Both the position numbers and the translations under genes were made by a program. The notes beneath the pieces are model-generated. The model saw only the letters and a list, made by a program, of their open reading frames with translations. It did not search any database and was not told the DNA's origin. This document shows positions 56,101-64,000 of a DNA stretch of 64,000 bases, in pieces; position 1 is the first letter of the stretch; every line of letters begins with the position of its first letter. Source of the stretch: Rhodoblastus sp963704565 (GTDB taxonomy: Bacteria > Pseudomonadota > Alphaproteobacteria > Rhizobiales > Beijerinckiaceae); NCBI GenBank assembly GCA_963704565.1, contig OY969917.1, forward strand, positions 1,984,001 to 2,048,000. Reading direction: 5' to 3'.

Positions 56101-56569
56101 GCTCGATCTCCTCGACCACGGTGAACCCGGCCGCGACATTGGCCTCGAACGGCGCGGCATGCAGCACCCGTTCGCAGAAGGCATGGATGGTCTGGATTTT
56201 CAACCCGCCCGGCGTCTCGACGGCGCGGGCGAAAAGTTTTCGCGCGAAGTCGATATCCTTCTGTTCGCGCGGGTGTTCGGCGCCTGTCGCTTCAATGGCG
56301 TCCGCGAGCGCGCGATCGTCCAGCGCGGTCCATTGCGACAGGGTCTGGAATACGCGCTCGGCCATATTGGCGGCGGCCGCCTTGGTGAAGGTGAGGCACA
56401 ATATGCGCCCCGGCGCGCAGCGCGCCAGCAGCAGGCGGATCACCCTTTGCGCCAGCACATGGGTCTTGCCCGATCCGGCATTGGCCGAAACCCAGGCGGA
56501 ATTGCGCGGGTCCGAGGCCAGGGCCTGCCGCGCCCGCGTCGTCTCCGGAATCTTGCGCGCGCTGCTCAT
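53147..56569 (-). CDS. addA: Double-strand break repair helicase-nuclease AddA
   Basis: 1140 aa UvrD/Rep-type helicase with C-terminal RecB-type nuclease. Walker A is SANAGSGKTHVLAQ (K35, T36), Walker B is HILVDEAQDTSAAQWD, and the nuclease motif is LLLADYKTGAP followed by QLALYRAG. AddAB resects DNA ends for RecA loading, doing the job of RecBCD. ATG 56569 overlaps the addB stop by four bases. Length matches the alphaproteobacterial AddA. Confidence 0.97.
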   Translation of the reverse strand: MSSARKIPETTRARQALASDPRNSAWVSANAGSGKTHVLAQRVIRLLLARCAPGRILCLTFTKAAAANMAERVFQTLSQWTALDDRALADAIEATGAEHPREQKDIDFARKLFARAVETPGGLKIQTIHAFCERVLHAAPFEANVAAGFTVVEEIEQRQLIARARRETLHSAEHDSQLGAALARVAEDAGLVFDKLLDEALFHRRLFRAGTADALRAALGLTPGETPETLRKAMLEDGIAPRRWPDYAAFLSGGTATDARLGANFSAGFEAFRAGRCDEALGFYRQTFFIANGEGGPRATLLNKKLATARPDLADELDDEQHRLVALREKIKAAETAERSLALSLVVSALLDRYDLIKAERQILDFDDLIARAGDMFRRSSARWVLQKLDAGIDHILVDEAQDTSAAQWDILDRISEDFFAGEGQARRPRSFFAVGDEKQSIFSFQGAAPKLFAAKQREFQKRAQAAQKKFEPVELTLSFRSAPGVLEAVDKVFATPEHFRGLSAQEYHERTVHEALKRDLPARIEIWDVIAPGEKEEPTDWRLPLDFRDEKDPPVRAARRIADTIKSWLAPGSGETVHDKDGRRPVRPGDIMILVRSRDAFFDAMIRALRERNVPAAGADRLKLTEHIAVMDLVAIGRAALLPEDDLTLATALKTPLFGFDDDDLLRVAPSREGSLQDALRASDDTKRQAACVKLDLLRKLGRALPPFAFYARLLGPLGARRAFLSRLGPEAGDALDEFLGLALAHERARAPSLAAFLAEVAGLDVSIKRDMDLTSSFVRVMTVHAAKGLEAKIVFLPDVCAAPVGNHDGALFPLADQIAWSPKNDSDCPAVAAARAARREAAGDEYRRLLYVALTRAEERLYIAGHRGARDFLPESWRGMIEASLTPDAVEAPAPWGGDQKVLRYGAPEAADEAPLAASALAAVESPAAPPAWLFAPAASELAAAPPLRPSSALEGAEGSAGEAAPSPRRALALEEGRLAHRLLQFLPDLPRASRRDAALRDLAAQGFGAERAEKLTQAALDVLDDARLAPLFGEKSVAEARIAARLEKPGGGFVEIVGAIDRMAETGEGLLLADYKTGAPRPERRPAHVAQLALYRAGVARLYPGRQARCFLIHSSGPVVEEIRSDELDAALDAALA

Positions 56570-59500
56570 GACTCGCCTCCGCCGCTTTCAGCGCCCGAGG
56601 CCGACCATTCGCGGGTGCGGGCGAGATGGTCGTAGGCATTGTAGCGAAGTGCGAATTGCGGGAAGGGCCGCGCCGGATAGGCCTGTTTCGGATCGCGGAA
56701 ATCATTGAGCAATTGGACAAGCTCGTCGTAATGCCGGGCGACGAGATCGCCGAACGGCTCCTTGTCCTTGGCCACCCGGCGCGGCTTGTCCTTGCCGCCG
56801 CCAAGCGGCACGTAAAACGCCTCGCTCACTTCGCGGGTCGCCACATCGTGGAAGGCGCCGGACGACAGAATGGCGGCTTCCAAAGTGAGCTGCGGCGACC
56901 AGCCGGCGCCGACTTCCTTGTTGGAAGGTGGACGGCCGCTCTTGTAATCGACCAGAGCCGCCGTTCCGTCCTTGAGCAATTCGATGCGGTCGGCCGTGGC
57001 GGTCAGGGTGAATTCCGAGCCGTCGTCGAGCTTGATGCGCAGGCTGCCGCCGACCTCGACCGCGATGCGCTCGATCAGCGGCCGGCGCTCCGCCTCGAAG
57101 GCGAGAAAGAGATCGAGCCCCTGCAACAGGCGCGGCCAACGGAAGGCGAGGAATTCCGGGTCGGTCTGGAAAACGGCCAGTTCGCTCCTCGCCAGTTCGA
57201 CCAGCTCGTCGCGGGCGTTTTGCGGCAGCGGGCCGGCGGGATGATTTTTGCAGAATTTCTCCAGCGCCGCATGAAGCGCCGTGCCGATCTCGCGCGCGCC
57301 CGGCTCCTGATCGAGCTCTGGCAGGGGCAGAAGTTTGAGGATGAATTCGGCATAGATCGCATAAGGGTCGCGGCGCAGGGTCTCGATCCGCGTCACCGAC
57401 AATTTTGGCGGGCGCAATTCGAGCGCCGGAACAGGCGCCGGCCGTTGCAAAGGCGCCACGGGCGCCGTCTTGTCGAGCCGGCGCGCGAGATCGCGCCATT
57501 CCGCGCCGCGCCCGCGCAAGGCCGCAAAAATCTCTTCTCCCGCCAGCGCCTCCATGCGCTGCAGGAAACGCGACGGTGTCGCCGGCGAACCGCCCCGCTT
57601 CTTGGCCCGGCTCAGCACGACTTCCGGCGCGCCGAAGCCCTGGACGAAATCATGCGCGGTCTGGCCGATGCGCCGCTCCGGCGACGACAGGCCGATCTGC
57701 GCCCGCATCGCGCGGTTGAGGAAACAATCCGTCTCGCCGCGCGGCGGCCAGATCGTCTCGTCGAGCCCCGCCATGACCAGACGATCGACGCTCATCAGAC
57801 GGGCTTCCAAGAGGCCGAGAATCTTGAGACGCGGATGAGCGCGTGTCGCGCCGCGCAGAACCTGCTCCGCGATCAAGGCGTCGAAAAAGGCGGCATAGCT
57901 TTCGGCATGGAAGGCAAAGGCGGAATTGGCCGAAGCTTCGAGTTCGCAAAACAGCTTTTCCAGCGCCGCGCCGTCGTCGCCCGCCGGCATCGCCTGGTCG
58001 TCGCCGGCGACGATCAGGCCCAAGGCCTTGCGGTGGGCGGCGAGCCAGGGTATCAGCTCCGTCTCGCCGCCCTGCGCCAGAGCGCGCAATGGCGCGAAAG
58101 CGGCGTCGAGCTTTTCCGCGAAATTTTTCAGCGCGGCCCAATCCGCCTCCGCAATCTCCTTCTGGCGCGGATGGGCGTGCTTGTCTTGCGCCGCCTCGCG
58201 CGCGGGTTCGATGCGGTCGCGCCAGAGATCGCCGCCGGCTTCGGATCGCAACACGCCGATCTCGAACAGACGCGCCAGCTTTTCCGCCTCGGCGCCGAGG
58301 CCAAGGGAAAAATCGGGATGCGAAATGAGCGCCGCCCAATCGGCCCCCGCGCCGTTGAGCGCCAGCAGAATGAGCCGCGCCAGCGAACCGGCGCGCGAGG
58401 CGCCCAGCGCGGCGCCGCCGGAATCGTCGATCTCGACATTCCAGCGCAACAATTCGGCGCGCACCCGCTCCGCCAGACCGCGATCCGGCGTCGCCAGCGC
58501 GGCGGTCAGCCCGTCATGCTCCAGCGCCTCACGCAGGATCACGGCAATCGTCAAAGCCTCCTCGCGTTCGTCCGCCGCTTCGATCAAGGTCACGCCGGCC
58601 AACGCTTCTTTCAGCGCTTCCGGGTCTTGCGCGGCGCGCCAGCGCGGCCAGAGATCGGTGGTGTCGGCCGGGCGAAAAGCCTCGGAGCAAAAAGCCTCGC
58701 GCAGGACACGCGCGCCCACGGGCGCCCCGAGCGCGACCACTTGGTCGCGCGTCACGCCGATGGTCTCGATCAGCCGCGCCAGAAAGGCCTGGGGATGGGT
58801 GGCGCAAGGCTCGTCGCCTTTGCGGATGGCGGCGAAGGATTTCTTGTCAAGGCTCTGATCGAGCCCTGGCAAAACCACCGCGCCCCGCGCCGCGCCAGCG
58901 ATCGCCTTGAGCAGGCGGGCGGTGCGGATATTGGAGCCGGTCGAACCGATGGCGATCATCGGCTCGCCGTCGCGTCCCACATTGCCAATGGCGCGTTCGA
59001 TCAGCGCCTGCTGGCGCGCCGCCGGATCGACAAAGCCATGCTCTTTCTGGATCGACGGCCAGGCGCCCGTGGCGATGTCGAGAAAATTCAGCGTGATCCG
59101 CCAATAATCGTCGAATTCGCCGTTGAGGGTCTTCAAAGCCGCCCAATCGACATTTTCGACGATCATTTCGTCGATCAAGGCGGCGAGATCGCCGGAAAGC
59201 CGCCAGGCGTCCGCCGGATGGGCGGCGACCAGCAGGCTTTCCTCGGCCTTCCTGACCGTTCCATCGGCGTCGATCGAGACGATGGCTTGCCGCAAATGCC
59301 GCGCCCAGGCGAGAATAAGTTCGCCCAGGATCATCCGCCGCTCGATGTCGCTCGCTGCGCGCGGAAGGCTCAGATCGAGCGGATTGTCGAAGCCGGCTTC
59401 GCCATTTTCGCCATCGAGCGCGCCCAGCGGCAGAATTTTGGGCAGCAGAATGGCGCGATCGCCGCTCTGGCGCGCGAGCTCCACCGCCAGCGCCCGGCCG

Positions 59501-59655
59501 GCGCGCCGGGTGGGGACGAAAATCGTCGCTTTGGCCAGCGCCAGCGGGCCAGACTCGCGCGACAGGCCGGGAACCACCCGCCCGTCGAGCAAGGCGCCGG
59601 CGAAGACCTTCAGAAAAGGCGCCCCCGGAGGAATGGTGAAAACGCACGGCGGCAA
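56566..59655 (-). CDS. addB: Double-strand break repair protein AddB
   Basis: 1029 aa partner of AddA. The N-terminal half (FVPTRRAGRALAVELARQ) is the degenerate helicase fold of the alphaproteobacterial type; the C-terminus carries a second RecB-type nuclease site (AALVDYKSGRPPSNKEV ... PQLTLEAAIL). The start is TTG 59655 (MPPCVFTIPPGAPFLKVF), the only in-frame option that keeps the conserved N-terminus. It lies 123 bp behind murU, with a hairpin repeat in the gap. Confidence 0.95.
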   Translation of the reverse strand: MPPCVFTIPPGAPFLKVFAGALLDGRVVPGLSRESGPLALAKATIFVPTRRAGRALAVELARQSGDRAILLPKILPLGALDGENGEAGFDNPLDLSLPRAASDIERRMILGELILAWARHLRQAIVSIDADGTVRKAEESLLVAAHPADAWRLSGDLAALIDEMIVENVDWAALKTLNGEFDDYWRITLNFLDIATGAWPSIQKEHGFVDPAARQQALIERAIGNVGRDGEPMIAIGSTGSNIRTARLLKAIAGAARGAVVLPGLDQSLDKKSFAAIRKGDEPCATHPQAFLARLIETIGVTRDQVVALGAPVGARVLREAFCSEAFRPADTTDLWPRWRAAQDPEALKEALAGVTLIEAADEREEALTIAVILREALEHDGLTAALATPDRGLAERVRAELLRWNVEIDDSGGAALGASRAGSLARLILLALNGAGADWAALISHPDFSLGLGAEAEKLARLFEIGVLRSEAGGDLWRDRIEPAREAAQDKHAHPRQKEIAEADWAALKNFAEKLDAAFAPLRALAQGGETELIPWLAAHRKALGLIVAGDDQAMPAGDDGAALEKLFCELEASANSAFAFHAESYAAFFDALIAEQVLRGATRAHPRLKILGLLEARLMSVDRLVMAGLDETIWPPRGETDCFLNRAMRAQIGLSSPERRIGQTAHDFVQGFGAPEVVLSRAKKRGGSPATPSRFLQRMEALAGEEIFAALRGRGAEWRDLARRLDKTAPVAPLQRPAPVPALELRPPKLSVTRIETLRRDPYAIYAEFILKLLPLPELDQEPGAREIGTALHAALEKFCKNHPAGPLPQNARDELVELARSELAVFQTDPEFLAFRWPRLLQGLDLFLAFEAERRPLIERIAVEVGGSLRIKLDDGSEFTLTATADRIELLKDGTAALVDYKSGRPPSNKEVGAGWSPQLTLEAAILSSGAFHDVATREVSEAFYVPLGGGKDKPRRVAKDKEPFGDLVARHYDELVQLLNDFRDPKQAYPARPFPQFALRYNAYDHLARTREWSASGAESGGGES

Positions 59656-59747
59656 GGATCAATCCCATGGAAAAGAGAAATACGCGTAAACCCCGGTAAA
59701 ACCCTTTCGTTTTTCGAAAAAAGACAGCCGAACAGGATGGGGCTTCT

Positions 59748-59775
59748 CCCTCTCCCCGTAAAACGGGGAGAGGGG
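59748..59775. repeat. Palindromic repeat between murU and addB
   Basis: A 12-13 bp stem (ccctctccccgt / acggggagaggg) with a 3-base loop lies directly after the murU stop. On the transcribed strand a T-run and a second small stem follow within 40 bases, so it may reduce read-through into addB. The sequence is related to the ccctccccctcgtggggaggg family seen elsewhere in the window. Confidence 0.7.
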
Positions 59776-59778
59776 ACA

Positions 59779-60501
59779 TCAGGCCGCCGTCGCCCGATAA
59801 ATCCTTTCGGCTTTTTCGATCGTCTCCGGCGCGCCGACATGGAGCCAGCGGCCTTCGAGCGGCAGGCCATAAAGGCGTCCTTGCTCGGCCGCCGCGAAAA
59901 AGAAGGGCGCGAGCCGGAACGGCTCCAGCTTGTGGCCCTCGAAGAGTGAGGATTTGACGATCCCGACGCCGCTATAGACGTAAGGCGCGGCCTCGCCCGG
60001 CGCCGGGCGCGACAGCCGCCCCCGCGCGTCGCAAAAAAAGTCGCCCCGCCCCTCGACGCCGAGGCTCGACTTCATGTCGGCGAGCAGCAGCAGCACATCC
60101 ATCCTGTCGTTGTCCCAGGCGCGGGCGAGGCGCGCGATCTGCGGCTCCGGCTCGTCGATCCATAAAGCGTCGGTGTTGCAGATGAAGAAGGGCTTGCCGC
60201 CGAACTCGTCCAGCACCTTGACGATGCCGCCGCCCTGGTCGAGCAGCAGGTCGCGCTCGTCGGAAATGGTGATTCTGGGGGCGCTCCGGCCCTTCAGATG
60301 ATCCTCGATCTGGTCGGCCAGCCAATGGACATTGACGATGGCCCGGCTGACGCCGGCCTCTTCGAGCCGATCGAGCACATGATCGAGCATGGCCTTGCCG
60401 CCGATGCGCACCAGAGGCTTCGGCAGCGACAAGGTGATCGGCCGCATCCGCGCGCCGAGGCCCGCCGCGAAAACCAAAGCCTTTTCGGGTGCCGCTTTCA
60501 A
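59779..60501 (-). CDS. murU: MurNAc-1-phosphate uridylyltransferase-type nucleotidyltransferase
   Basis: 240 aa. N-terminal signature ALVFAAGLGARMRPITLSLPKPLV is the nucleotidyltransferase loop with Arg and Lys; the metal-binding Asp is in ICNTDALW. MurU makes UDP-MurNAc in the peptidoglycan recycling route that bypasses de novo synthesis. Translation starts at TTG 60501, in the overlap TTGA with the stop of the upstream tsaE-amgK gene and eight bases after GAGGAG. The tight coupling to AmgK supports the assignment. Confidence 0.88.
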   Translation of the reverse strand: MKAAPEKALVFAAGLGARMRPITLSLPKPLVRIGGKAMLDHVLDRLEEAGVSRAIVNVHWLADQIEDHLKGRSAPRITISDERDLLLDQGGGIVKVLDEFGGKPFFICNTDALWIDEPEPQIARLARAWDNDRMDVLLLLADMKSSLGVEGRGDFFCDARGRLSRPAPGEAAPYVYSGVGIVKSSLFEGHKLEPFRLAPFFFAAAEQGRLYGLPLEGRWLHVGAPETIEKAERIYRATAA

Positions 60502-62030
60502 GCGACTGTCTCCTCGACGAAAAGCTGCGGCATATATTGCTCGAACCACGCCTTGAGTTCGGCCAGCGCCGGATGGCCGAGGTTCTTTTTCAGATAGTTT
60601 TTCACGCGCGGAATATGCGCCAGATAGGAGGGCTTGCCATCGCGTTTGTCGAGCCGGGCGAAAATGCCCAGAATCTTGCTCGCCCGCTGCGCGCCCATCA
60701 CCGCGTAAGAAGTGGCGAAAGACGCCACGTCGAAGCCTTCCTCGGTGTTCTTGCGGATGAAGGAATAGGCGCCGAGCAGTTTCAGCTCCAAATCGTCCGG
60801 CATGGTGACGCGGGCGTCCTGCAACAAGGACACCAGATCGTAAGCCGGCGGCCCGAGCACGGCGTCCTGGAAATCGAGCAGGCCGACGCGCTGGTCGCCG
60901 ACGCGATTGGCGAGCCACAGCAGATTGGGCGAATGATAGTCGCGCAAAGTCCAGATTTTGGCTTCCGCCGCCGGGCCGGCGAGAATCCCGCGCCAGGCGT
61001 TCTCATATTGCGCCCGGGCGCCCGAGGCGAGCTGGACGCCGAGAATATGCGGCGCATACCATTCGACCAGCAGCTCCGCCTCGGTCAGGAAGGCGCCGAG
61101 GTCATAGGTCGGCAGGCGATAGGCCCCGCCGGAAAAGGCGATTTCCTCCGGCAGTTTCTTGCCATGCAGATGCGCCAGCAGGCGCATGGCCTCGGAATAG
61201 CGCTCCGGGCGCGGGCCGTCGGCGTCCGCGACGCCTTCGTCGCCGAGATATTCCAGCACCGCGAGGCCGGCGTCGAGATCGGCGGCGAACAGGCGCGGCG
61301 CGGAAAAGCCCTGCGCGATCAGAGCCTCGTCCATGGCGACGAAGGGTTTTATGTCCTCGGCGAGATGAACCAGCGCGCTATAGGGCTTGCCGCCCTTGAC
61401 CGGCGGGCCGTCGGCGCGCGGCGGCGAGATCATCAGCACCGCCTTGTCGCCGTCGAACTTGACCAGCAATTCATAGGCGCGGGTCGAAGCGTCGCCCTGC
61501 ATGTGCCGGCGCTCGGCCTCGTCCCAGCCGCAGCGCTCCAGCAGGTTCTGCGCGCCGCGCAGGCGGACCAGGCGGCGCGCCGCCTCGCCATGGCCGACGA
61601 TCTCGGCGTGGCGGTAATCCGGCCCGCGTTTCGCGTCGGTGTAAAGCTTTATGTCAATCCGGTCCGCCGCAAGCGCGGAGCCCGCGCGCTCGGCCCATTC
61701 GACGATCACCAAGGCGCCCTCGGACGCCTCGTCCCAGCCAAGTTCGGCCAGTTCGGAAGGGTCTTTGACCCGATACAGATCGGCGTGGATGACCGGGAAG
61801 TCCGCCGTGTCATAGACCTGCATCAAGGTGAAGGTCGGGCTCGGCGCCTCAAGTTCGGGATCGTCGGCAAGGACGCGGATCAGGGCGCGGGCGAGCGTGG
61901 TCTTCCCCGCGCCGAGATCGCCGCTCAAGGTGACGAGATCGCCCGCGCCGACCATGCCGGCGATTTCCCGCGCCAGCGCCCGGGTCGCCGCCTCGTCGGG
62001 CAGCTCCACCCGCCAGACCGGCCCGCTCAT
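60498..62030 (-). CDS. TsaE - AmgK fusion protein
   Basis: 510 aa. Residues 1-150 are TsaE, the ATPase of the t6A tRNA-modification complex (Walker A SGDLGAGKTTLAR, then PSPTFTLMQVYD and HADLYR). Residues about 165-510 are an APH-type sugar kinase, AmgK, which phosphorylates MurNAc/GlcNAc at the anomeric position; the catalytic DYHSPNLLW and metal-site LLDFQDAV are present. The fusion is typical of Hyphomicrobiales. It overlaps divL and murU by four bases, so the set is translationally chained. Confidence 0.92.
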   Translation of the reverse strand: MSGPVWRVELPDEAATRALAREIAGMVGAGDLVTLSGDLGAGKTTLARALIRVLADDPELEAPSPTFTLMQVYDTADFPVIHADLYRVKDPSELAELGWDEASEGALVIVEWAERAGSALAADRIDIKLYTDAKRGPDYRHAEIVGHGEAARRLVRLRGAQNLLERCGWDEAERRHMQGDASTRAYELLVKFDGDKAVLMISPPRADGPPVKGGKPYSALVHLAEDIKPFVAMDEALIAQGFSAPRLFAADLDAGLAVLEYLGDEGVADADGPRPERYSEAMRLLAHLHGKKLPEEIAFSGGAYRLPTYDLGAFLTEAELLVEWYAPHILGVQLASGARAQYENAWRGILAGPAAEAKIWTLRDYHSPNLLWLANRVGDQRVGLLDFQDAVLGPPAYDLVSLLQDARVTMPDDLELKLLGAYSFIRKNTEEGFDVASFATSYAVMGAQRASKILGIFARLDKRDGKPSYLAHIPRVKNYLKKNLGHPALAELKAWFEQYMPQLFVEETVA

Positions 62031-64000
62031 GCCCGCTCCTCCATTCTGGATTCAATTTCCGGGCGGCCGATCGTCTTGCCGCCCCGAATAGGGAAAATGC
62101 AGGTCACGACCGTCCCTTCGCCCGGCGCGGAATCGATATGCACCACTCCGCCGTGCAGTTCGACAAAGGCGCGCACGATCGACAGGCCGAGGCCGACGCC
62201 GCGATGGCGCGAATTGATGGTGCGGCTTTCGAAACGGTCGAACACCTTGTCGAGCAGTTCCGGCGGGATGCCGCGCCCGCGATCGGTGACCTTGAACACG
62301 ATCTCGCCGTCGCGGCGCAAGGCCGCCAGGGTGACGGTCTGGCCCTGCTCGGAAAAGCCGATGGCGTTGGAGAGCAGGTTGAAGAGAATCTGGCGCACGC
62401 GCTGGCCGTCGGCCTGGAACGTCCCGATATCCGGCGCGGCGACGATCGACAGTTCGACATGGGATTCCGCCAGCCGGTCCTGCAAGCCCTCGGCGGCCTC
62501 GGCGATGACGCGGCGGATATCGACTTCGCCGAGCTGCAACGCCATGGCGTCGCGGTCGATGGTGGCGAGGTCGAGAATGTCGTTGATGATCGCCAGCAGC
62601 GCGGCCGAGGATTTCAGGACATAGCCGGCATATTCGCGCTGCTTCTCGTTGAGCGGGCCGACGCTGCCGTCGCCCAGAAGCTGGATGAAGCCGATAATAT
62701 TGGTCAGCGGCGAGCGCAGCTCGTAGGAGACGTGATGCACGAAATCATTGCGCAACTGCTCGGCGGCGAGCAGCGCCTGATTGCGCTCTTTCAGGGCGCG
62801 CTCGACATTGACGCCGTCGGTCACGTCGATGAAGGTCAGAAGAGCGCCGCCGTCGGGCAGCGGCGCGACGGCGCAATCGACCACCGCGCCATCGGCGCGG
62901 TTCATCCGCCGTTCGAAGCCGATGCGCGCCGAATGGAGGCCCGCGACCGCCGAGCGCAGATCGGCCCAGATGGCGTCCTCGGGCAGCAGCGGCTTGCTGG
63001 CGGCGCTGACGGCGTCGATATGCGGCCGCTCGGCGATCAGCTGATCCGACAGGCGCCACAGGCGGGCGAAGGCGGGATTGGACAATTTGAGACGGCCGTC
63101 CGCCCCGAAAACCGCGACGCCCTCCTGCAAGGCGTCGAGCGTTTCGCTCTGCACCCGCGCCAGGGAATTATATTGAGATTCCAGCGCGAAACGCTCGGTG
63201 ACGTCGTCGAACAGATAAGTGGCCCCGCCCTGCGGATTGGAAGCGAAGGCGACCCGCAACGTGCGGCCGTCGGGCAGGTGCCAGATCTGGGGCGGCGGCT
63301 CCACCGCCAGATAGACGCTGTGCAGCGCCGCCTTCCAGCTCCGGTAATCGGCCTGTTCGGGCAGGCGGCGGTCGGCGCGCAGGCGATCGAGAATTTGCGA
63401 ATCCGACGGCCCCTGTTCGAGAAAGGCCGGATCGAGCTGCCACAGATGGCGATAGGCGGCATTGGCGAAAACCAGCCGTTTCGACCGGTCGAAAATGGCG
63501 ACCGCCGTGGCGATCTGGTCGAGGGTGCGGATGTGCAACTCGACCTGGAGCGCATGATCGGCGCGCACCGCCTCAAGCTCCGAAAGATCGTCGGCCATGC
63601 CGCCGCCCCCGCCCGGCAGCGGCGCGTCGAGCACTTCCATCAGGCGGCGCACGCCGGCGACCACCACATGTTCCCGCCTGGTCCAGACTTCGCCGCCCTG
63701 ACGCGCCCGCGCCGCCGCCTCGCGCGCCGCGCGGTCGAGCAGTTCGAGGCCGCGCGCCACCGCGTCCTTCGGGCTTTCGGCGTCCACCGCCTTGGCATAG
63801 GCCAGATTGACCCAGTCGAGCGCTTGATCGGGGCCGCGTGTCCAGGCCGGATGGCTGCTCAGATCGAGCACGCCGCGCAAAACCTCGAGCCGCGCCGTCT
63901 GCGCGGCGTGAATTTCGCGCAGACGCATCAGTTCGAGCCGGTCGCCGGACACGTCGCGCACCCGCATGACCACCCGGCTGCCGATCGCCCGGCCCTCGGC
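62027..64000 (-). CDS. divL: DivL-type cell-cycle pseudokinase (N-terminus beyond window)
   Basis: The frame is open past the right edge; 657 codons including the stop are visible. PAS-type domains (about 62800-63600) precede a histidine-kinase core. The H-box reads HHVSYELRSPLT, with Tyr (codon 62723-62725) in place of the phospho-acceptor His, the hallmark of DivL, which controls CckA and CtrA. The HATPase part is complete (NLLSNAIGFS, DRGRGIP, GVGLGLSIV). Its stop overlaps the tsaE-amgK start in ATGA. Gene order with tsaE also fits DivL. Confidence 0.9.
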   Translation of the reverse strand, partial: AEGRAIGSRVVMRVRDVSGDRLELMRLREIHAAQTARLEVLRGVLDLSSHPAWTRGPDQALDWVNLAYAKAVDAESPKDAVARGLELLDRAAREAAARARQGGEVWTRREHVVVAGVRRLMEVLDAPLPGGGGGMADDLSELEAVRADHALQVELHIRTLDQIATAVAIFDRSKRLVFANAAYRHLWQLDPAFLEQGPSDSQILDRLRADRRLPEQADYRSWKAALHSVYLAVEPPPQIWHLPDGRTLRVAFASNPQGGATYLFDDVTERFALESQYNSLARVQSETLDALQEGVAVFGADGRLKLSNPAFARLWRLSDQLIAERPHIDAVSAASKPLLPEDAIWADLRSAVAGLHSARIGFERRMNRADGAVVDCAVAPLPDGGALLTFIDVTDGVNVERALKERNQALLAAEQLRNDFVHHVSYELRSPLTNIIGFIQLLGDGSVGPLNEKQREYAGYVLKSSAALLAIINDILDLATIDRDAMALQLGEVDIRRVIAEAAEGLQDRLAESHVELSIVAAPDIGTFQADGQRVRQILFNLLSNAIGFSEQGQTVTLAALRRDGEIVFKVTDRGRGIPPELLDKVFDRFESRTINSRHRGVGLGLSIVRAFVELHGGVVHIDSAPGEGTVVTCIFPIRGGKTIGRPEIESRMEERA

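Overview
The window is GC-rich, densely packed chromosomal DNA from an alphaproteobacterium, most likely of the order Hyphomicrobiales (Rhizobiales). The pointers are the divL / tsaE-amgK / murU / addB / addA block, the ccmIEFH-htrA-response regulator block, a RibB protein carrying a degenerate RibA domain, and alpha-type ribosomal and RNA polymerase genes. A methylotrophic or Beijerinckiaceae-like host is possible but not shown.

Layout. 1-11.7 kb (minus strand): rplK, rplA, rplJ, rplL, rpoB, rpoC (rpoC loses its C-terminus at the window edge). The cluster is loosened by non-coding insertions: five hairpins between rpoB and rpoC, and a 0.9 kb rplA-rplJ gap with an 86 bp tandem repeat and a possible small gene. 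11.9-14.9 kb: cupin, hypothetical, Crp/Fnr regulator, ribbon-helix-helix and DJ-1/PfpI genes separate rplK from nusG-secE, which are normally adjacent. 15-20.2 kb: nusG, secE, an orphan HypC-type chaperone, a DUF1614 membrane protein, a chorismate-lyase-like exported protein, HTH-RibB-RibX, and a phosphodiester glycosidase.

20.5-22.5 kb is an accessory patch: an IS5-type transposase beside a translationally coupled two-gene module whose second product carries a HEPN RNase motif. 22.9-31 kb: aroC, DUF1499, an MBL-fold hydrolase, a small exported protein, the methylmalonyl-CoA mutase small subunit, two tandem DUF1003 genes and an exported DUF900 hydrolase. 31-34.3 kb: a second accessory patch with a frameshifted glycine-rich/Hint gene and a sulfotransferase, bracketed by a DUF853 3'-end remnant and the intact DUF853 (HerA-like) gene.

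36-45.6 kb: MFS transporter, cytochrome c maturation genes ccmI-ccmE-ccmF-ccmH, a small alpha/beta-barrel candidate, HtrA protease, OmpR-type regulator and KdsD. 45.6-52.2 kb: the yejABEF oligopeptide transporter operon, interrupted by a VapBC-like toxin-antitoxin pair and by a MITE-like element. 52.4-64 kb: two small genes, then addA, addB (recombination), murU and tsaE-amgK (peptidoglycan recycling and tRNA t6A modification), and divL (cell-cycle pseudokinase with Tyr in the H-box), running off the right edge.

The most unusual items are the HTH-RibB-RibX fusion with a matching palindromic operator candidate, the HEPN two-gene module, the palindromic element built into the ccmH reading frame, the MITE that appears to supply the yejA stop codon, and the twice-frameshifted glycine-rich/Hint gene.
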